From NCBI RefSeq assembly GCF_030150285.1, contig NZ_JASLGE010000037.1:48773-112772 (forward strand): DNA of 64,000 bases, written 5' to 3'. The notes below the pieces were generated by a model. It was not told the origin of the DNA and did not search any database. It worked only from the letters and a program-made list of their open reading frames with translations. Each line of letters starts with the position of its first letter. Position 1 is the stretch's first letter. This stretch comes from Pseudomonas sp. Lineage in GTDB: Bacteria > Pseudomonadota > Gammaproteobacteria > Pseudomonadales > Pseudomonadaceae. Below are positions 17,140 through 26,500 of this stretch, in pieces. Made by a program: the position numbers and the translations under genes.

Positions 17140-17156
17140 AGCAGAAGCCGTGCCAA
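17140..17156 (-). promoter_or_regulatory. Sigma54 promoter of CrcY
   Basis: On the minus strand the sequence is TTGGCACGGCTTCTGCT, matching TGGCAC-N5-TTGC with GG and GC exactly 12 bases apart. The predicted start is near 17130. CbrB is the expected activator from family knowledge; its site was not located. Confidence 0.88.
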
Positions 17157-17201
17157 CTTTTAAAAACCCTTATAAATCAATGGCTTGAAAATTAAGGCAA
17201 T

Positions 17202-17232
17202 AAAAAACCGACCCCGCGTGGGGCCGGTTTGT
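17202..17232 (-). terminator. Rho-independent terminator of liuE
   Basis: On the minus strand AACCGGCCCC pairs with GGGGTCGGTT around a short ACGC loop and is followed by TTTTATT. It ends the liuR-side transcript about 50 bases after the liuE stop and insulates it from CrcY. Confidence 0.85.
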
Positions 17233-17282
17233 TTCCGTGTTACTCGTTTGCAGGGTGTGTCGGTAACACTCAGGCACACATT

Positions 17283-18179
17283 TTAAGCGCAGCGCGCCTT
17301 GGCCACGCGTGACCCGGTGGCACGGCCCAGCACGTTGCAGATGTGTTGCCCGGCCCGAATCAGGGTGTCCATATCGACCCCGGTTTCGATGCCCATGCCG
17401 TTGAGCATGTACAGCACGTCTTCGGTGGCCACATTGCCGCTGGCACCCTTGGCATACGGGCAACCACCCAAGCCTGCGACCGAGCTGTCAAATACGGCGA
17501 TCCCTTCCTGCAGGCTGGCGTAAATATTCACCAGCGCCTGGCCGTAGGTGTCATGGAAGTGCCCGGCCAGTTTTTCTCGTGGCACATGGGCCGTGACGGC
17601 TTCGAACAGGGCCCGAGTGGCTGTTGGCGTGCCGGTGCCGATGGTGTCGCCCAGCGACACTTCATAGCAGCCCATGGCATACAGTTCTTTGGCCACGTCA
17701 GCGACCTGTTGCGGCGAGACCTGGCCTTCATACGGGCAGCCAAGCACGCATGAGACATAGCCGCGCACGCTGATGCCGTGGCTGTTGGCGGCTTCCATGA
17801 TCGGTTCAAAACGCGCCAGGCTCTCGCTGATCGAGCAGTTGATATTGCGTTGGGAAAACGCCTGTGAGGCGGCAGCGAAGACCGCGACTTCCTTCACACC
17901 CGCAGCCACCGCATCTTCAAAGCCGCGCAGATTAGGGGTGAGGGCACCGTAGACGACGCCGGGCTTGTGCTTGATTTGCGCAAACACGTCGCCAGAGCCT
18001 GCCATTTGCGGGACCCATTTGGGCGAGACAAAGCTGCCGACTTCGATGTAGCTCAGCCCGGCGTCCGTCAGGGTGTTAACCAGTTGCACTTTGTCAGCCA
18101 CGCTGATCGGTTGGGCTTCGTTCTGGAGCCCGTCGCGCGGGCCGACTTCAATCAGGCGTACATGGGTAGGAAGTGTCAT
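17283..18179 (-). CDS. liuE: Hydroxymethylglutaryl-CoA lyase
   Basis: A 298-residue TIM-barrel lyase that splits HMG-CoA to acetoacetate and acetyl-CoA, the last step of leucine degradation. The HMG-CoA lyase signature is complete: VGPRDGLQNE at the start (metal site), HFHDTYGQA (metal histidines) and GLGGCPYAKGASGN with the active-site cysteine. It lies downstream of liuR in the same direction with 63 bases between them, and apart from liuABCD, separated by the ligase and CrcY. Confidence 0.95.
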   Translation of the reverse strand: MTLPTHVRLIEVGPRDGLQNEAQPISVADKVQLVNTLTDAGLSYIEVGSFVSPKWVPQMAGSGDVFAQIKHKPGVVYGALTPNLRGFEDAVAAGVKEVAVFAAASQAFSQRNINCSISESLARFEPIMEAANSHGISVRGYVSCVLGCPYEGQVSPQQVADVAKELYAMGCYEVSLGDTIGTGTPTATRALFEAVTAHVPREKLAGHFHDTYGQALVNIYASLQEGIAVFDSSVAGLGGCPYAKGASGNVATEDVLYMLNGMGIETGVDMDTLIRAGQHICNVLGRATGSRVAKARCA

Positions 18180-18242
18180 GGCGGTTCACCGTCTGTGTGT
18201 GATTGACCCGGCAGGCGCGAGCGTGCCTCGCGCTTTGCGGGC

Positions 18243-18638
18243 TCAGGCTGTCTGGTTGTTTATCGTGTGCTCAAGCGCTTGCAGGCAGCGCTCTTCGGCG
18301 GTATCCAGTTCGAGTTGCATCTGCTGGATGTCCAGCAACTGCTGCTCCAGTTGTTCGCGGCGTTCGGCAATTTTGGCCAGCATGCTTTTCAGTTGTTTCT
18401 GGTTATCGCTGGTGGGGTCGTATAACTCGATCAACTCACGGCATTCGGCAAGCGAGAAGCCAATGCGCTTGCCCCGCAGAATCAGCTTCAGGCTGACTTT
18501 GTCACGCGCCGAATAAACACGCTCCTGGCCGCGTCTTTCCGGGGCCAGCAAGCCTTGTTCTTCATAGAAACGAATGGCACGGGTGGTGATGTCGAGCTCG
18601 CGGGCAAGGTCGGAAATGCTGTACGTCTGGCTGCTCAT
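18243..18638 (-). CDS. liuR: MerR-family regulator of leucine degradation
   Basis: A 131-residue MerR-type regulator. An N-terminal winged helix (YSISDLARELDITTRAIRFY) is followed by a coiled-coil dimerisation helix (LAKIAERREQLEQQLLDIQQ). There are no metal-binding cysteines, as expected for the LiuR branch, which responds to a leucine-pathway metabolite. It is upstream of liuE. A palindrome of the same type as those at liuA lies about 45 bases before its start, so autoregulation is likely. Confidence 0.9.
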   Translation of the reverse strand: MSSQTYSISDLARELDITTRAIRFYEEQGLLAPERRGQERVYSARDKVSLKLILRGKRIGFSLAECRELIELYDPTSDNQKQLKSMLAKIAERREQLEQQLLDIQQMQLELDTAEERCLQALEHTINNQTA

Positions 18639-18680
18639 GGGCGGGCTCTGAAGGTATCGAGAACCTAAACTACGGTCAGC

Positions 18681-18696
18681 TTGACGTTCACGTCAA
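18681..18696. promoter_or_regulatory. LiuR-type operator upstream of liuR
   Basis: TTGACGTTCACGTCAA has 15 of its 16 positions in palindromic register apart from the central pair, and the symmetry extends three more bases on each side (18678-18699). It shares the ACGTT-ACGT core with the two operators at liuA, which supports one LiuR regulon. Confidence 0.82.
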
Positions 18697-18719
18697 GCTG
18701 CAGCCCGCGCGATGATGCC

Positions 18720-20027
18720 TCAGTACACCCAGACTTCAACCCGGCGGTTTTTCTGGCGGCCTTCATCCTCGGTGTTGGTTGCCACCGGCATTTGCCCGCC
18801 GCAGCCGCGAATCTCGCGCATGACCGCGCCGTTTTTGACCAGCTCGCGCCGCACGGCCATGGCCCTTAATTTGGACAACAGCTCGGCCCGCTCGGGGTCA
18901 TCCTTGGCATCCCCGAACCCCACCAGCGTGACGTGGCGGTCGAGTTTGCCGTTGGCTTTCAGGTAGTCGACGACGCGTGCCAGATCCTGGCGAGCCTTGT
19001 TGTCCAGTGAGGCGCTGCCTTCTGCAAACCGAAAGTTAACCGACAGTCGCTGGGCCTGTGCGGCCAGCGCCTGGTAAGCCTGGGGCATGTGCGGGCTCGG
19101 CTGTACATGGCGGGCCTGAACGCTTTGCGCGACAAACCCGTTGTTCGCCACGATGGCCTGGCCTTTTTCGCTTTGGGTAAAGGTAATCAGCGCGCGGGCC
19201 CAAGGGTTTTGCGTCGATGGCGGCAGGTAAAAGAAGAGACGCCGTGACAGTGGGTAATCTTCAGTGGCGATCAAGCTAGTGAGGGGCAGCATCGGTTGCG
19301 ACGCGCCGTCGACAATCGCCACGGCCTTGGCCGCGCGGATGGAGGCCAGGCCGGTAAAGCCGATGGCTTGCGGGTCGTGGCTGACGGCATCGGATAATTG
19401 CTCGCTGGATTCATACCGCGGTGTGGCGGGGCTCAGGGGGAACTCGCCGCGGTTCAGCACCAGTTCCTTGAAGGTTTCCCACGTGCCGGACTGGTCATCC
19501 CGGGCATACACATGAATGTCCCCGCCAACACCCCCCAACGCCTCCCAGGTGGTCACGCGACCACTGAAGACCTGCGCCAGCTGGTCGGTGGTGAGCTGAG
19601 TGAGGGGGTTGTCCGGATGCACAATAATGGTCAGCCCGTCGATGGCGATGATCTGCTCGGCGTCAGGGCTTTTCAGGTCGCCCAGGGTTTCGAGTTCGAC
19701 CAGTTCGCGGTCTTTGATCGGGCGCGACGAAGCGACCAGGTCGGCGTGCCCGGCTTTGAGTGCGTTGAACCCGGTGCCGGAGCCGTGGGCAAACACATCG
19801 ACGCGAACCGGTCGGCCTTGTGCCGAGGTGCCCACAATGCTCTGCTCATTGGGAGCGCTGCCGGCCAGGCTGTGAATATCGCGTACGCCCTGTTCGGCCA
19901 GCATCGCGCGCACCAGTTCCGGGCCCAGGCGTGCACCAATGGTGTTTGAACCCTGGATTCGCAAGTCTGCCCCGTTCGCCAGGCTTGCCATTGCACAACC
20001 GATCATGAATGACATAAAGCGCAGCAT
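18720..20027 (-). CDS. PstS-like substrate-binding domain fused to an OmpA domain
   Basis: A 435-residue exported protein. A signal peptide (MLRFMSFMIGCAMASLANGA) precedes a phosphate-binding-protein-like domain (about 25-300: RIQGSNTIGARL, HGSGTGFNALKAG, DDQSGTWETFKELVL). The C-terminal part (about 320-435) is an OmpA-type peptidoglycan-binding domain with FRFAEGSASLD, LVGFGDAKDDP and NRRVEVWVY. ATG 20027 follows AAGGAG; an upstream start adds eight residues. A periplasmic protein tethered to the wall that binds an oxyanion or other ligand is the inference. No ABC transporter genes are adjacent. Confidence 0.82.
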   Translation of the reverse strand: MLRFMSFMIGCAMASLANGADLRIQGSNTIGARLGPELVRAMLAEQGVRDIHSLAGSAPNEQSIVGTSAQGRPVRVDVFAHGSGTGFNALKAGHADLVASSRPIKDRELVELETLGDLKSPDAEQIIAIDGLTIIVHPDNPLTQLTTDQLAQVFSGRVTTWEALGGVGGDIHVYARDDQSGTWETFKELVLNRGEFPLSPATPRYESSEQLSDAVSHDPQAIGFTGLASIRAAKAVAIVDGASQPMLPLTSLIATEDYPLSRRLFFYLPPSTQNPWARALITFTQSEKGQAIVANNGFVAQSVQARHVQPSPHMPQAYQALAAQAQRLSVNFRFAEGSASLDNKARQDLARVVDYLKANGKLDRHVTLVGFGDAKDDPERAELLSKLRAMAVRRELVKNGAVMREIRGCGGQMPVATNTEDEGRQKNRRVEVWVY

Positions 20028-20130
20028 TAGCGGGCTCCTTCCAGGGGCCATAAAAGTGCCTGCAACTTAAGTCAGAAATGTTGCAATGCGGTGACAGCGC
20101 ACCGTGCCGACCGGCGCGAAGCCGTCGGGT

Positions 20131-20943
20131 TTAACTCAGTTCCAGCCAGATCGGTGCATGATCGGACGGTTTCTCCATGGCACGCAGGTCGTAGTCGATG
20201 CCCGCAGCCTTGATGCGGGATGTGAGCCCCTCAGAGGCCAGAATCACGTCGATGCGCAGGCCGCGTTTGGGCTCGTCTTCAAACCCGCGGCTGCGGTAAT
20301 CGAACCAGCTAAAGCGGTCTGCAACGTCGGGGTGCAGGTAACGAAAACTGTCCACCAGGCCCCAGCCCTTGAGGCGTTCCATCCATTCGCGCTCTTCAGG
20401 CAGGAAGCTGCACTTGCCGGTTTTCAGCCAGCGCTTGGCATTGTCCGGGCCGATGCCGATGTCACAGTCCTGGGGCGAGATATTGATATCGCCCATCACC
20501 ACCAGCGGTTGGTCCCGGCTGAACCCGGTTTCGAGCAAGTGTTGCAGGTCGCTGTAGAAGCGTTGCTTGGCCGGGAACTTGGTGGGGTGGTCGCGGCTTT
20601 CGCCTTGGGGGAAATACCCATTCATGATGGTCACCGGCTGGCCGTGCTCATCGGCGAAGGTGCCCCAGATAAACCGCCGCTGAGCGTCTTCTTCATCGCT
20701 GGCAAACCCTTTGTGCAGGCTCAGAGCGGGAAGGCGCGAGAGCAGTGCAACACCGTAATGGCCCTTCTGCCCATGAAAATGCACGTGGTAACCCAGCGCC
20801 TCAATGTCGGCAAAGGGAAATTGCTCGTCACTGACCTTGGTTTCTTGCAGGCCGATGACGTCGGGCTGATGTTTTTCGATCAGCGCTGCCAGCTGATGCG
20901 GCCGAGCGCGCAGGCCATTGATATTGAATGAAACGATTTTCAT
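20131..20943 (-). CDS. xthA: Exodeoxyribonuclease III
   Basis: A 270-residue AP endonuclease / 3'-5' exonuclease of base-excision repair, close to the length of E. coli Xth. The family motifs are in order: NINGLRARPHQL, IGLQETKV (metal Glu), NGYFPQG, VMGDINISPQDCDIG (catalytic Asp/Asn), FSWFDYRSRGF and SDHAPIW (Asp-His pair) at the C-terminus. Single gene, divergent from the acetyltransferase gene. Confidence 0.95.
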   Translation of the reverse strand: MKIVSFNINGLRARPHQLAALIEKHQPDVIGLQETKVSDEQFPFADIEALGYHVHFHGQKGHYGVALLSRLPALSLHKGFASDEEDAQRRFIWGTFADEHGQPVTIMNGYFPQGESRDHPTKFPAKQRFYSDLQHLLETGFSRDQPLVVMGDINISPQDCDIGIGPDNAKRWLKTGKCSFLPEEREWMERLKGWGLVDSFRYLHPDVADRFSWFDYRSRGFEDEPKRGLRIDVILASEGLTSRIKAAGIDYDLRAMEKPSDHAPIWLELS

Positions 20944-21111
20944 GGGCAGGCAGTCCTGAGTAAAAACACGATGTTAGCGGCCTGCGTGCAGTGCGGCAAA
21001 TGCACTGCTACCGTAGGAGGCGTGCGTTCACTGTTGAACGAATATGAGCCCTGCGGGTTCGTACAGATTGGAAGTGCTGCCCTTCGAGCGGTGCCAGGGA
21101 GATTGATTGCT

Positions 21112-21762
21112 ATGACGCAGACGTCGAATGCTACAGGTCAGATTCAGTTGTTGGACGGTGGCTATTCAAGAGAAGCGCGCTCGGTGTTGTATCAGGCCTA
21201 TCGGCATGAACCGGTGTATCGCCACCTATTTGAAAGTGAGCGCGAGGGGTATGAACAACGGGTTCGGGCCACGGTGCGGGAGTTGGTCAAACAGCATTTC
21301 TTACAGGAATTCCCCGCCCTGGGGTTGCTGGTCAATGACCGCTTGGTGGGTGTCGCCCTGATTGCCCCACCCGAGCGCCGTCTGGGCGTGACCGAGAGCT
21401 GGGCCTGGCAGTTGCGCATGGTGCTCAGTACCGGTTTGAGCTGTACCCGGGCCTACCTTGAATACCACCAAGCTATCATGGCCTGCGTCCCCGGCGATGC
21501 GGTGCATATGCTGCCATTGATAGGGGTGCATCCGGAGTTCCAAGGGCAACAGTACGGTGAGCAACTGCTCAAGGCCGTGCATGACTGGTGCGCCGTGGAT
21601 GAGCACTCGGAGGGCGTCATTATTGACACGGGCAACCCTCACTACCTGCCGTACCTCAAGAATATGGGTTACCTGGAAATCGGCGAGGTCGCGATCGGCC
21701 CGGTGCGTGAACGTGTGTTTTTTCATGCCCGGCCGAAGGAGCCACAAACCGAAATAGTCTGA
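21112..21762 (+). CDS. GNAT-family N-acetyltransferase
   Basis: A 216-residue acetyltransferase. The acetyl-CoA site is in MLPLIGVHPEFQGQQYGEQLL near residue 130, and a C-terminal strand pattern (PHYLPYLKNMGYLEIGE) completes the GNAT core. ATG 21112 is chosen because a CAGGGAGA sequence precedes it and the longer frame adds a cysteine-rich tail with no family look. The substrate is unknown. It precedes tamA by 65 bases, but functional linkage is not implied. Confidence 0.82.
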   Translation: MTQTSNATGQIQLLDGGYSREARSVLYQAYRHEPVYRHLFESEREGYEQRVRATVRELVKQHFLQEFPALGLLVNDRLVGVALIAPPERRLGVTESWAWQLRMVLSTGLSCTRAYLEYHQAIMACVPGDAVHMLPLIGVHPEFQGQQYGEQLLKAVHDWCAVDEHSEGVIIDTGNPHYLPYLKNMGYLEIGEVAIGPVRERVFFHARPKEPQTEIV

Positions 21763-21827
21763 GCCGGAACCTTTTTGCTGATAGCGGCGCACTATGCCCC
21801 CCTCGACCCGTGATAGCATCCGCGCCT

Positions 21828-23555
21828 ATGAAGTTTTCAGGAAGATACACCAGTGGGGTTGTCCTGCTGCTCAGCTCGTTTGCGGCGTTTGCCCAAAGCG
21901 AGCTGGTGGTTAAGGTCACGCCGGCAAACAGCGCCCTCAAGGCTAATGTGGAAGGCTATATAGGCAGCCTCGGCGATCGCGACGAGGAGGCCTTGTTGCG
22001 CTTCAAGCGGGGCGCCACGGAACAGGCCGTCAAAGCCGCCCAGGCATTGGGCTACTATCAACCCAAGATTGAAGCCGAGGTCACCGCCGGCAGCACACCG
22101 CGCCTGGTGTTGACGATTGAGCCTGGTGAGCCGGTGCACCTGCGCACGGTCAATGTGCGGGTTGAAGGCCCGGCAGCCGAACTCAAGGCGTTTCAAATGC
22201 CCGCCAGTGACGGACTCAAACCCGGCGCGGCACTCAATCAAGGCGACTACGAAGACGCCAAGCGCTTTATCCAGAACCGGGCCATGCGCTACGGTTTTTT
22301 CAACGGCAAATTTACGCAACACCAATTGCTGGTCGACCCCAAAGGCGGGTTTGCCGATATCAATCTGGTCTACGACAGTGGCCCGCGCTTCCAATTGGGC
22401 AAGGTCACCTTTGCCGGTGATTCGCCGTTCGACGAAGAGCTGTTGCAGCGCATGGTGCCGTTTACGCCAGACACCCCCTACGACTCGGAACTGGTCGCAG
22501 AGCTGAATCAAAACCTGCAAACCAGTGGCTACTTTGAGACCGTGCGCGTGGATGCCGCGCCCAGTTCGGCGGTGGGGCACGTAATTCCCGTAGGCGTGGA
22601 TGTGTACACCCGCAAGCCGCGCACCATGACGCTGGGCCTGGGCTTTTCCACCGACATCGGCGTGCGCGGCAAGGCGAGCTGGACCCGTCATTGGGACAAC
22701 CCCCGTGGCGACAGTTACGGTTTTGAGTCCGAAATCTCCCAGCCCCGGCAAAACGTCGGTGCCTGGTACGACATTCCGCTGACCCCGCCGTTGACCGACA
22801 AACTGCGCTTTGCCGCGGGTTATCAGTACGAAGAAATCTCTAACACCGACACCCTGAGCAAGTTGTTCACGGTGGGGCCTGAGTGGCACAGCAAGCTGGA
22901 CAACGGCTGGACGCGCGTCGTGTCGCTCAAGTGGCAGCATGAAGAGTACCGCCTGGGAGATGACTCCGGCCTGAGCAACTTGCTGATGCCGGGCGTGAGC
23001 TATTCGGTGTTGCGCAGCGATAACCGTATCGACCCCAGCCACGGGTACAGCGTGCTGCTGGAGACAAAGGTCGCCAAGCAAGGTCTGGCCTCGGATACCA
23101 ACGTGTTTCACGGCGATGTGCGGTTCAAGGCGTTGACCACCTTGTGGGATAAACACCGCTTTTTAGGGCGCATTCAATTCGGCGGCAGCGCCACCAATGG
23201 CTACAAGAATGTGCCGCCGTCCTTGCGTTTCTTCGCGGGGGGCGATCAGAGCGTGCGCGGTTACGACTACCAGAGCCTGTCGCCGAGAAACTCCGAAGGC
23301 GAGCGTATCGGTGGGCGCTACATGCTGGCTGGCAGTCTCGAGTATCAATACCAATTCGCTGAGAAATGGCGCTGGGCGACGTTTGTCGACCAGGGTAATG
23401 CGTTTAATACCCTGGAACTGCCGAGCCTGAAAACCGGGGTTGGCATGGGTATCCGCTGGATTTCACCGGTGGGCCCGCTCCGCCTCGATCTGGCCCATGC
23501 GCTGGAAGATCCAGGTGGCGTTCGTTTGCACTTTTCCATGGGGCCAGAACTGTGA
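21828..23555 (+). CDS. tamA: Translocation and assembly module outer-membrane protein TamA
   Basis: A 575-residue BamA-family protein. A signal peptide (cut near FAAFAQ) is followed by POTRA domains to about residue 250 and a 16-strand-type barrel. The barrel has the Omp85 motif FFAGGDQSVRGYDYQSLSP near residue 470 and a C-terminal strand PGGVRLHFSMGPEL. ATG 21828 is used; an in-frame GTG at 21810 would spoil the signal peptide. Its stop overlaps the GTG start of tamB (GTGA), the usual coupled pair. TamA and TamB support insertion of some outer-membrane proteins and lipid transport. Confidence 0.94.
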   Translation: MKFSGRYTSGVVLLLSSFAAFAQSELVVKVTPANSALKANVEGYIGSLGDRDEEALLRFKRGATEQAVKAAQALGYYQPKIEAEVTAGSTPRLVLTIEPGEPVHLRTVNVRVEGPAAELKAFQMPASDGLKPGAALNQGDYEDAKRFIQNRAMRYGFFNGKFTQHQLLVDPKGGFADINLVYDSGPRFQLGKVTFAGDSPFDEELLQRMVPFTPDTPYDSELVAELNQNLQTSGYFETVRVDAAPSSAVGHVIPVGVDVYTRKPRTMTLGLGFSTDIGVRGKASWTRHWDNPRGDSYGFESEISQPRQNVGAWYDIPLTPPLTDKLRFAAGYQYEEISNTDTLSKLFTVGPEWHSKLDNGWTRVVSLKWQHEEYRLGDDSGLSNLLMPGVSYSVLRSDNRIDPSHGYSVLLETKVAKQGLASDTNVFHGDVRFKALTTLWDKHRFLGRIQFGGSATNGYKNVPPSLRFFAGGDQSVRGYDYQSLSPRNSEGERIGGRYMLAGSLEYQYQFAEKWRWATFVDQGNAFNTLELPSLKTGVGMGIRWISPVGPLRLDLAHALEDPGGVRLHFSMGPEL

Positions 23556-26500
23556 TTCGAGGGTTTAAACTAGCGGGGCTGGTGGTACTGGCGCTGGTGT
23601 TATTCGTGGTGCTGGGCCTTGGCGCGGTGCTGGGCACGCACGCCGGGAGCCGTTGGCTGCTGGGCCAGGTGCCGGGCTTGAAAGTGGACAACTTCGCCGG
23701 GCACTTGGGTGGCCAATGGAGCGCCGATCACCTGCTGTGGGAGCAGGGCACCAGCCGTGTCGAGGTGGCCCGACCAATCTTTGCCTGGTCGCCGTTGTGC
23801 CTCGCACGCATGACCTTGTGCATCAACCAGTTGCAGGCCGATCAGGTCAGTTTGCAGTTCCCGCCCGGCGAAGACAGCAGCAGCGGCCCGGTCAGTTTGC
23901 CCGACCTGAAATTGCCGGTGGCGATTGAGGTGGGCATCGTCAAGGTGGGCGCGGTGCAGTTCAACGGCATTGAGCAGCTCAAAGGTCTGCAGATGCAGGC
24001 GCAATGGACGGCCAAAGGCTTGCAGATCGACTCGGTGGACGTCGAGCGCGAAGACCTCAGCCTGCAACTGTCCGGCCTGTTACAGCCCCAGGGTGATTGG
24101 CCGTTGACGCTTGAAGGCACGGCTCATTTGCCCGCTCCGGGCGAGGCACCTTGGGCACTGTCGCTCAAGGTTGACGGTCATCTGCGCACCACTCTTAACC
24201 TGACCGCCGACAGCAGCGGTTACCTGAATGCCCATCTCAGTGGTGCGCTTGAGCCGCTGGCGGAGCATTTGCCGGCGCAAGTGAAAATCACCGCGACGCA
24301 GTTCAAGGCCAGCCCTGACTTGCCGGATACCTTGCAACTCAACGCGTTGGTGCTCACCGCCAACGGCAACCTTAAAGACGGCTATGCGGTCGAGGGCAGC
24401 GCGAGCCTACCCGCTGAAGACACCCCCGTGAGCCTGTTGTTGCAAGCGCATGTGGATGCCAATGGCGCGCGCATTGGCGCACTGGACCTGACGGCCAAGC
24501 CCAAACAGCACCTCAAACTGTCGGGGCAAGTGGACTGGCACGAAGGGCTGAGTGCCGAGGCCAACATCGACTGGCTGGAGTTCCCGTGGCACAGCCTGTA
24601 CCCGCTGATCGCCAAGCCTGATGTTGACCTGCGCAGCTTCAACGGTGAAGTGTCATACCGTGATGGCAACTACCTGGGCCACTTCAAAGCCAACCTTGAC
24701 GGCCCGGCGGGTGCGTTTAGCCTCAGCAGCCCGTTCAGTGGCGACCTGGGCAAGATTTTTCTGCCTGAGCTTGAGTTGGTGGCCGGGCAGGGCAAGGCCA
24801 AGGGCCACGTCAATGTTCAATTTGCGCAGGGCGTGGCCTGGGACACGGCACTGGACTTGAGCGCCATCAACCCGGCGTATTGGGTGGCCGAGTTGCCGGG
24901 TACGCTGGCAGGCCCCTTGCGCAGCACGGGCTCGCTCAAGGATGACCACCTGAAACTGGACGCCAACCTTGACCTTAAAGGGCGTTTGCGCGGTTTGCCC
25001 GCGTTGATCCAGGCCAAGGCGCTGGGGGAAGGCGAAGCCTGGAACCTCAGTGGCCTGGACATTCGCTTGGGCGACAACCGCATCAACGGCACCGCCAGTG
25101 TGCAGCGCCAGCTCAAAGCTCAGCTTGAACTGAACCTGCCGCGTCTGGGCCAGTTGTGGCCTGAGCTGCGCGGCCAGCTCAAGGGCCGGGTTGATCTTGC
25201 TGGCACGCTTGAAGCGCCTCAGGGCAAGGCGGTGCTGCAAGGTCAACAAATGGCCTTTGGTGACAATCGTCTGCAAGCGCTCACCCTGGACGCTCAGTTG
25301 GACTCGGCCCAGCGCGGTCGCCTGGACCTCAAGGGCAGCGGCATTCAGGCGGGCGATACACCACTGGGCGTACTGACGCTAAAAGGCAGCGGTGACCTCA
25401 AGCGTCAGTCGCTGGAGCTGGCGCTGCAAGGGCCGTCGTTGCAACTGGGGCTGGCGCTGGATGGGGCTCTGGACAAGGACAACTGGCGCGGGCGTCTAAC
25501 CCGTGGCGACATCAAGGCGGGAGGGCAGGACTGGGCCCTGCAAAACCCGGCGCGCCTGGAGCGCCTGGCCGATGGCCGGATCAACCTGGGGCCGCAGTGC
25601 TGGGTGTCGGGCGCGTCAAGCCTGTGCAGCGAAGATCAACGCTTGATGCCAGACCCACGGTTGCGCTTGCACCTCAAAGACTTTCCGCTGGACAGCCTGG
25701 CACCCTGGTTCCCGAATGATTTCCAGTGGCAAGGCGAGCTCAACGCCGATGTGTCACTGGACGTGCCCGCCAGCGGCCCGAAAGGCCGGGTGGTGGTGGA
25801 TGCCAGCGGCGGTACGCTGCGGGTCAATGACAAAGGCCAATGGCTGGACTTTCCCTATCAGGCCTTCAGGCTGACCAGCGACCTGGCTCCGACCCGTGTG
25901 GACACCCGGTTCGAGTTCAATGGCGGCAAGCTTGGCCAGTTGGTGCTCAATGCGCGCATCAACCCACTGCCCAAAAACAAGCCGGTCACCGGTGACTTTC
26001 GCCTGACCGGGCTGGACTTGTCGGTGATCCGTCCGTTTGTGCCGATGGTTGATAAGATCACCGGCCAATTGAACGGCTCGGGTACGGTTTCCGGTGGCTT
26101 GCTCGCCCCCAAGGTCTTCGGCAACGTTGAGCTGAGTGAAGGTGAAGTGTCCGGTTCGCAGTTGGCGACCAATATCGAAAACCTTCACCTGAGCGCGCGC
26201 ATAGCGGGTGAAACAGCCGAGCTGGATGGCGGCTGGACCAGCGGCAAGCAAGGGCAGGGCAGCGTAGCCGGCAATGTGGAGTGGGGCGAGTCATTGCGCC
26301 TCAATGTGCTGCTTAAAGGCAATCACTTGCCGATCACTGTCGAGCCTTACGCCAAGCTCGATGTGGCCCCAGACCTGAGAATCTCCCTTAACGCGGACAA
26401 CACGTTGCTGGTGTCGGGCACGGTCAATGTGCCCAAAGGTGAAATCATCGTACGTGAGTTGCCGCCTTCCACCGTCAAAGTGTCGGATGACACCGTAATT

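Noticed and set aside
16892..17188. 98-codon plus-strand open frame
   Set aside because: It lies antisense to CrcY, shows low-complexity Phe/Leu runs that mirror the A-rich motifs, and has no ribosome site.
21837..23156. 439-codon minus-strand open frame opposite tamA
   Set aside because: Shadow frame; His/Gln/Arg-rich composition without family motifs, while TamA is complete on the other strand.
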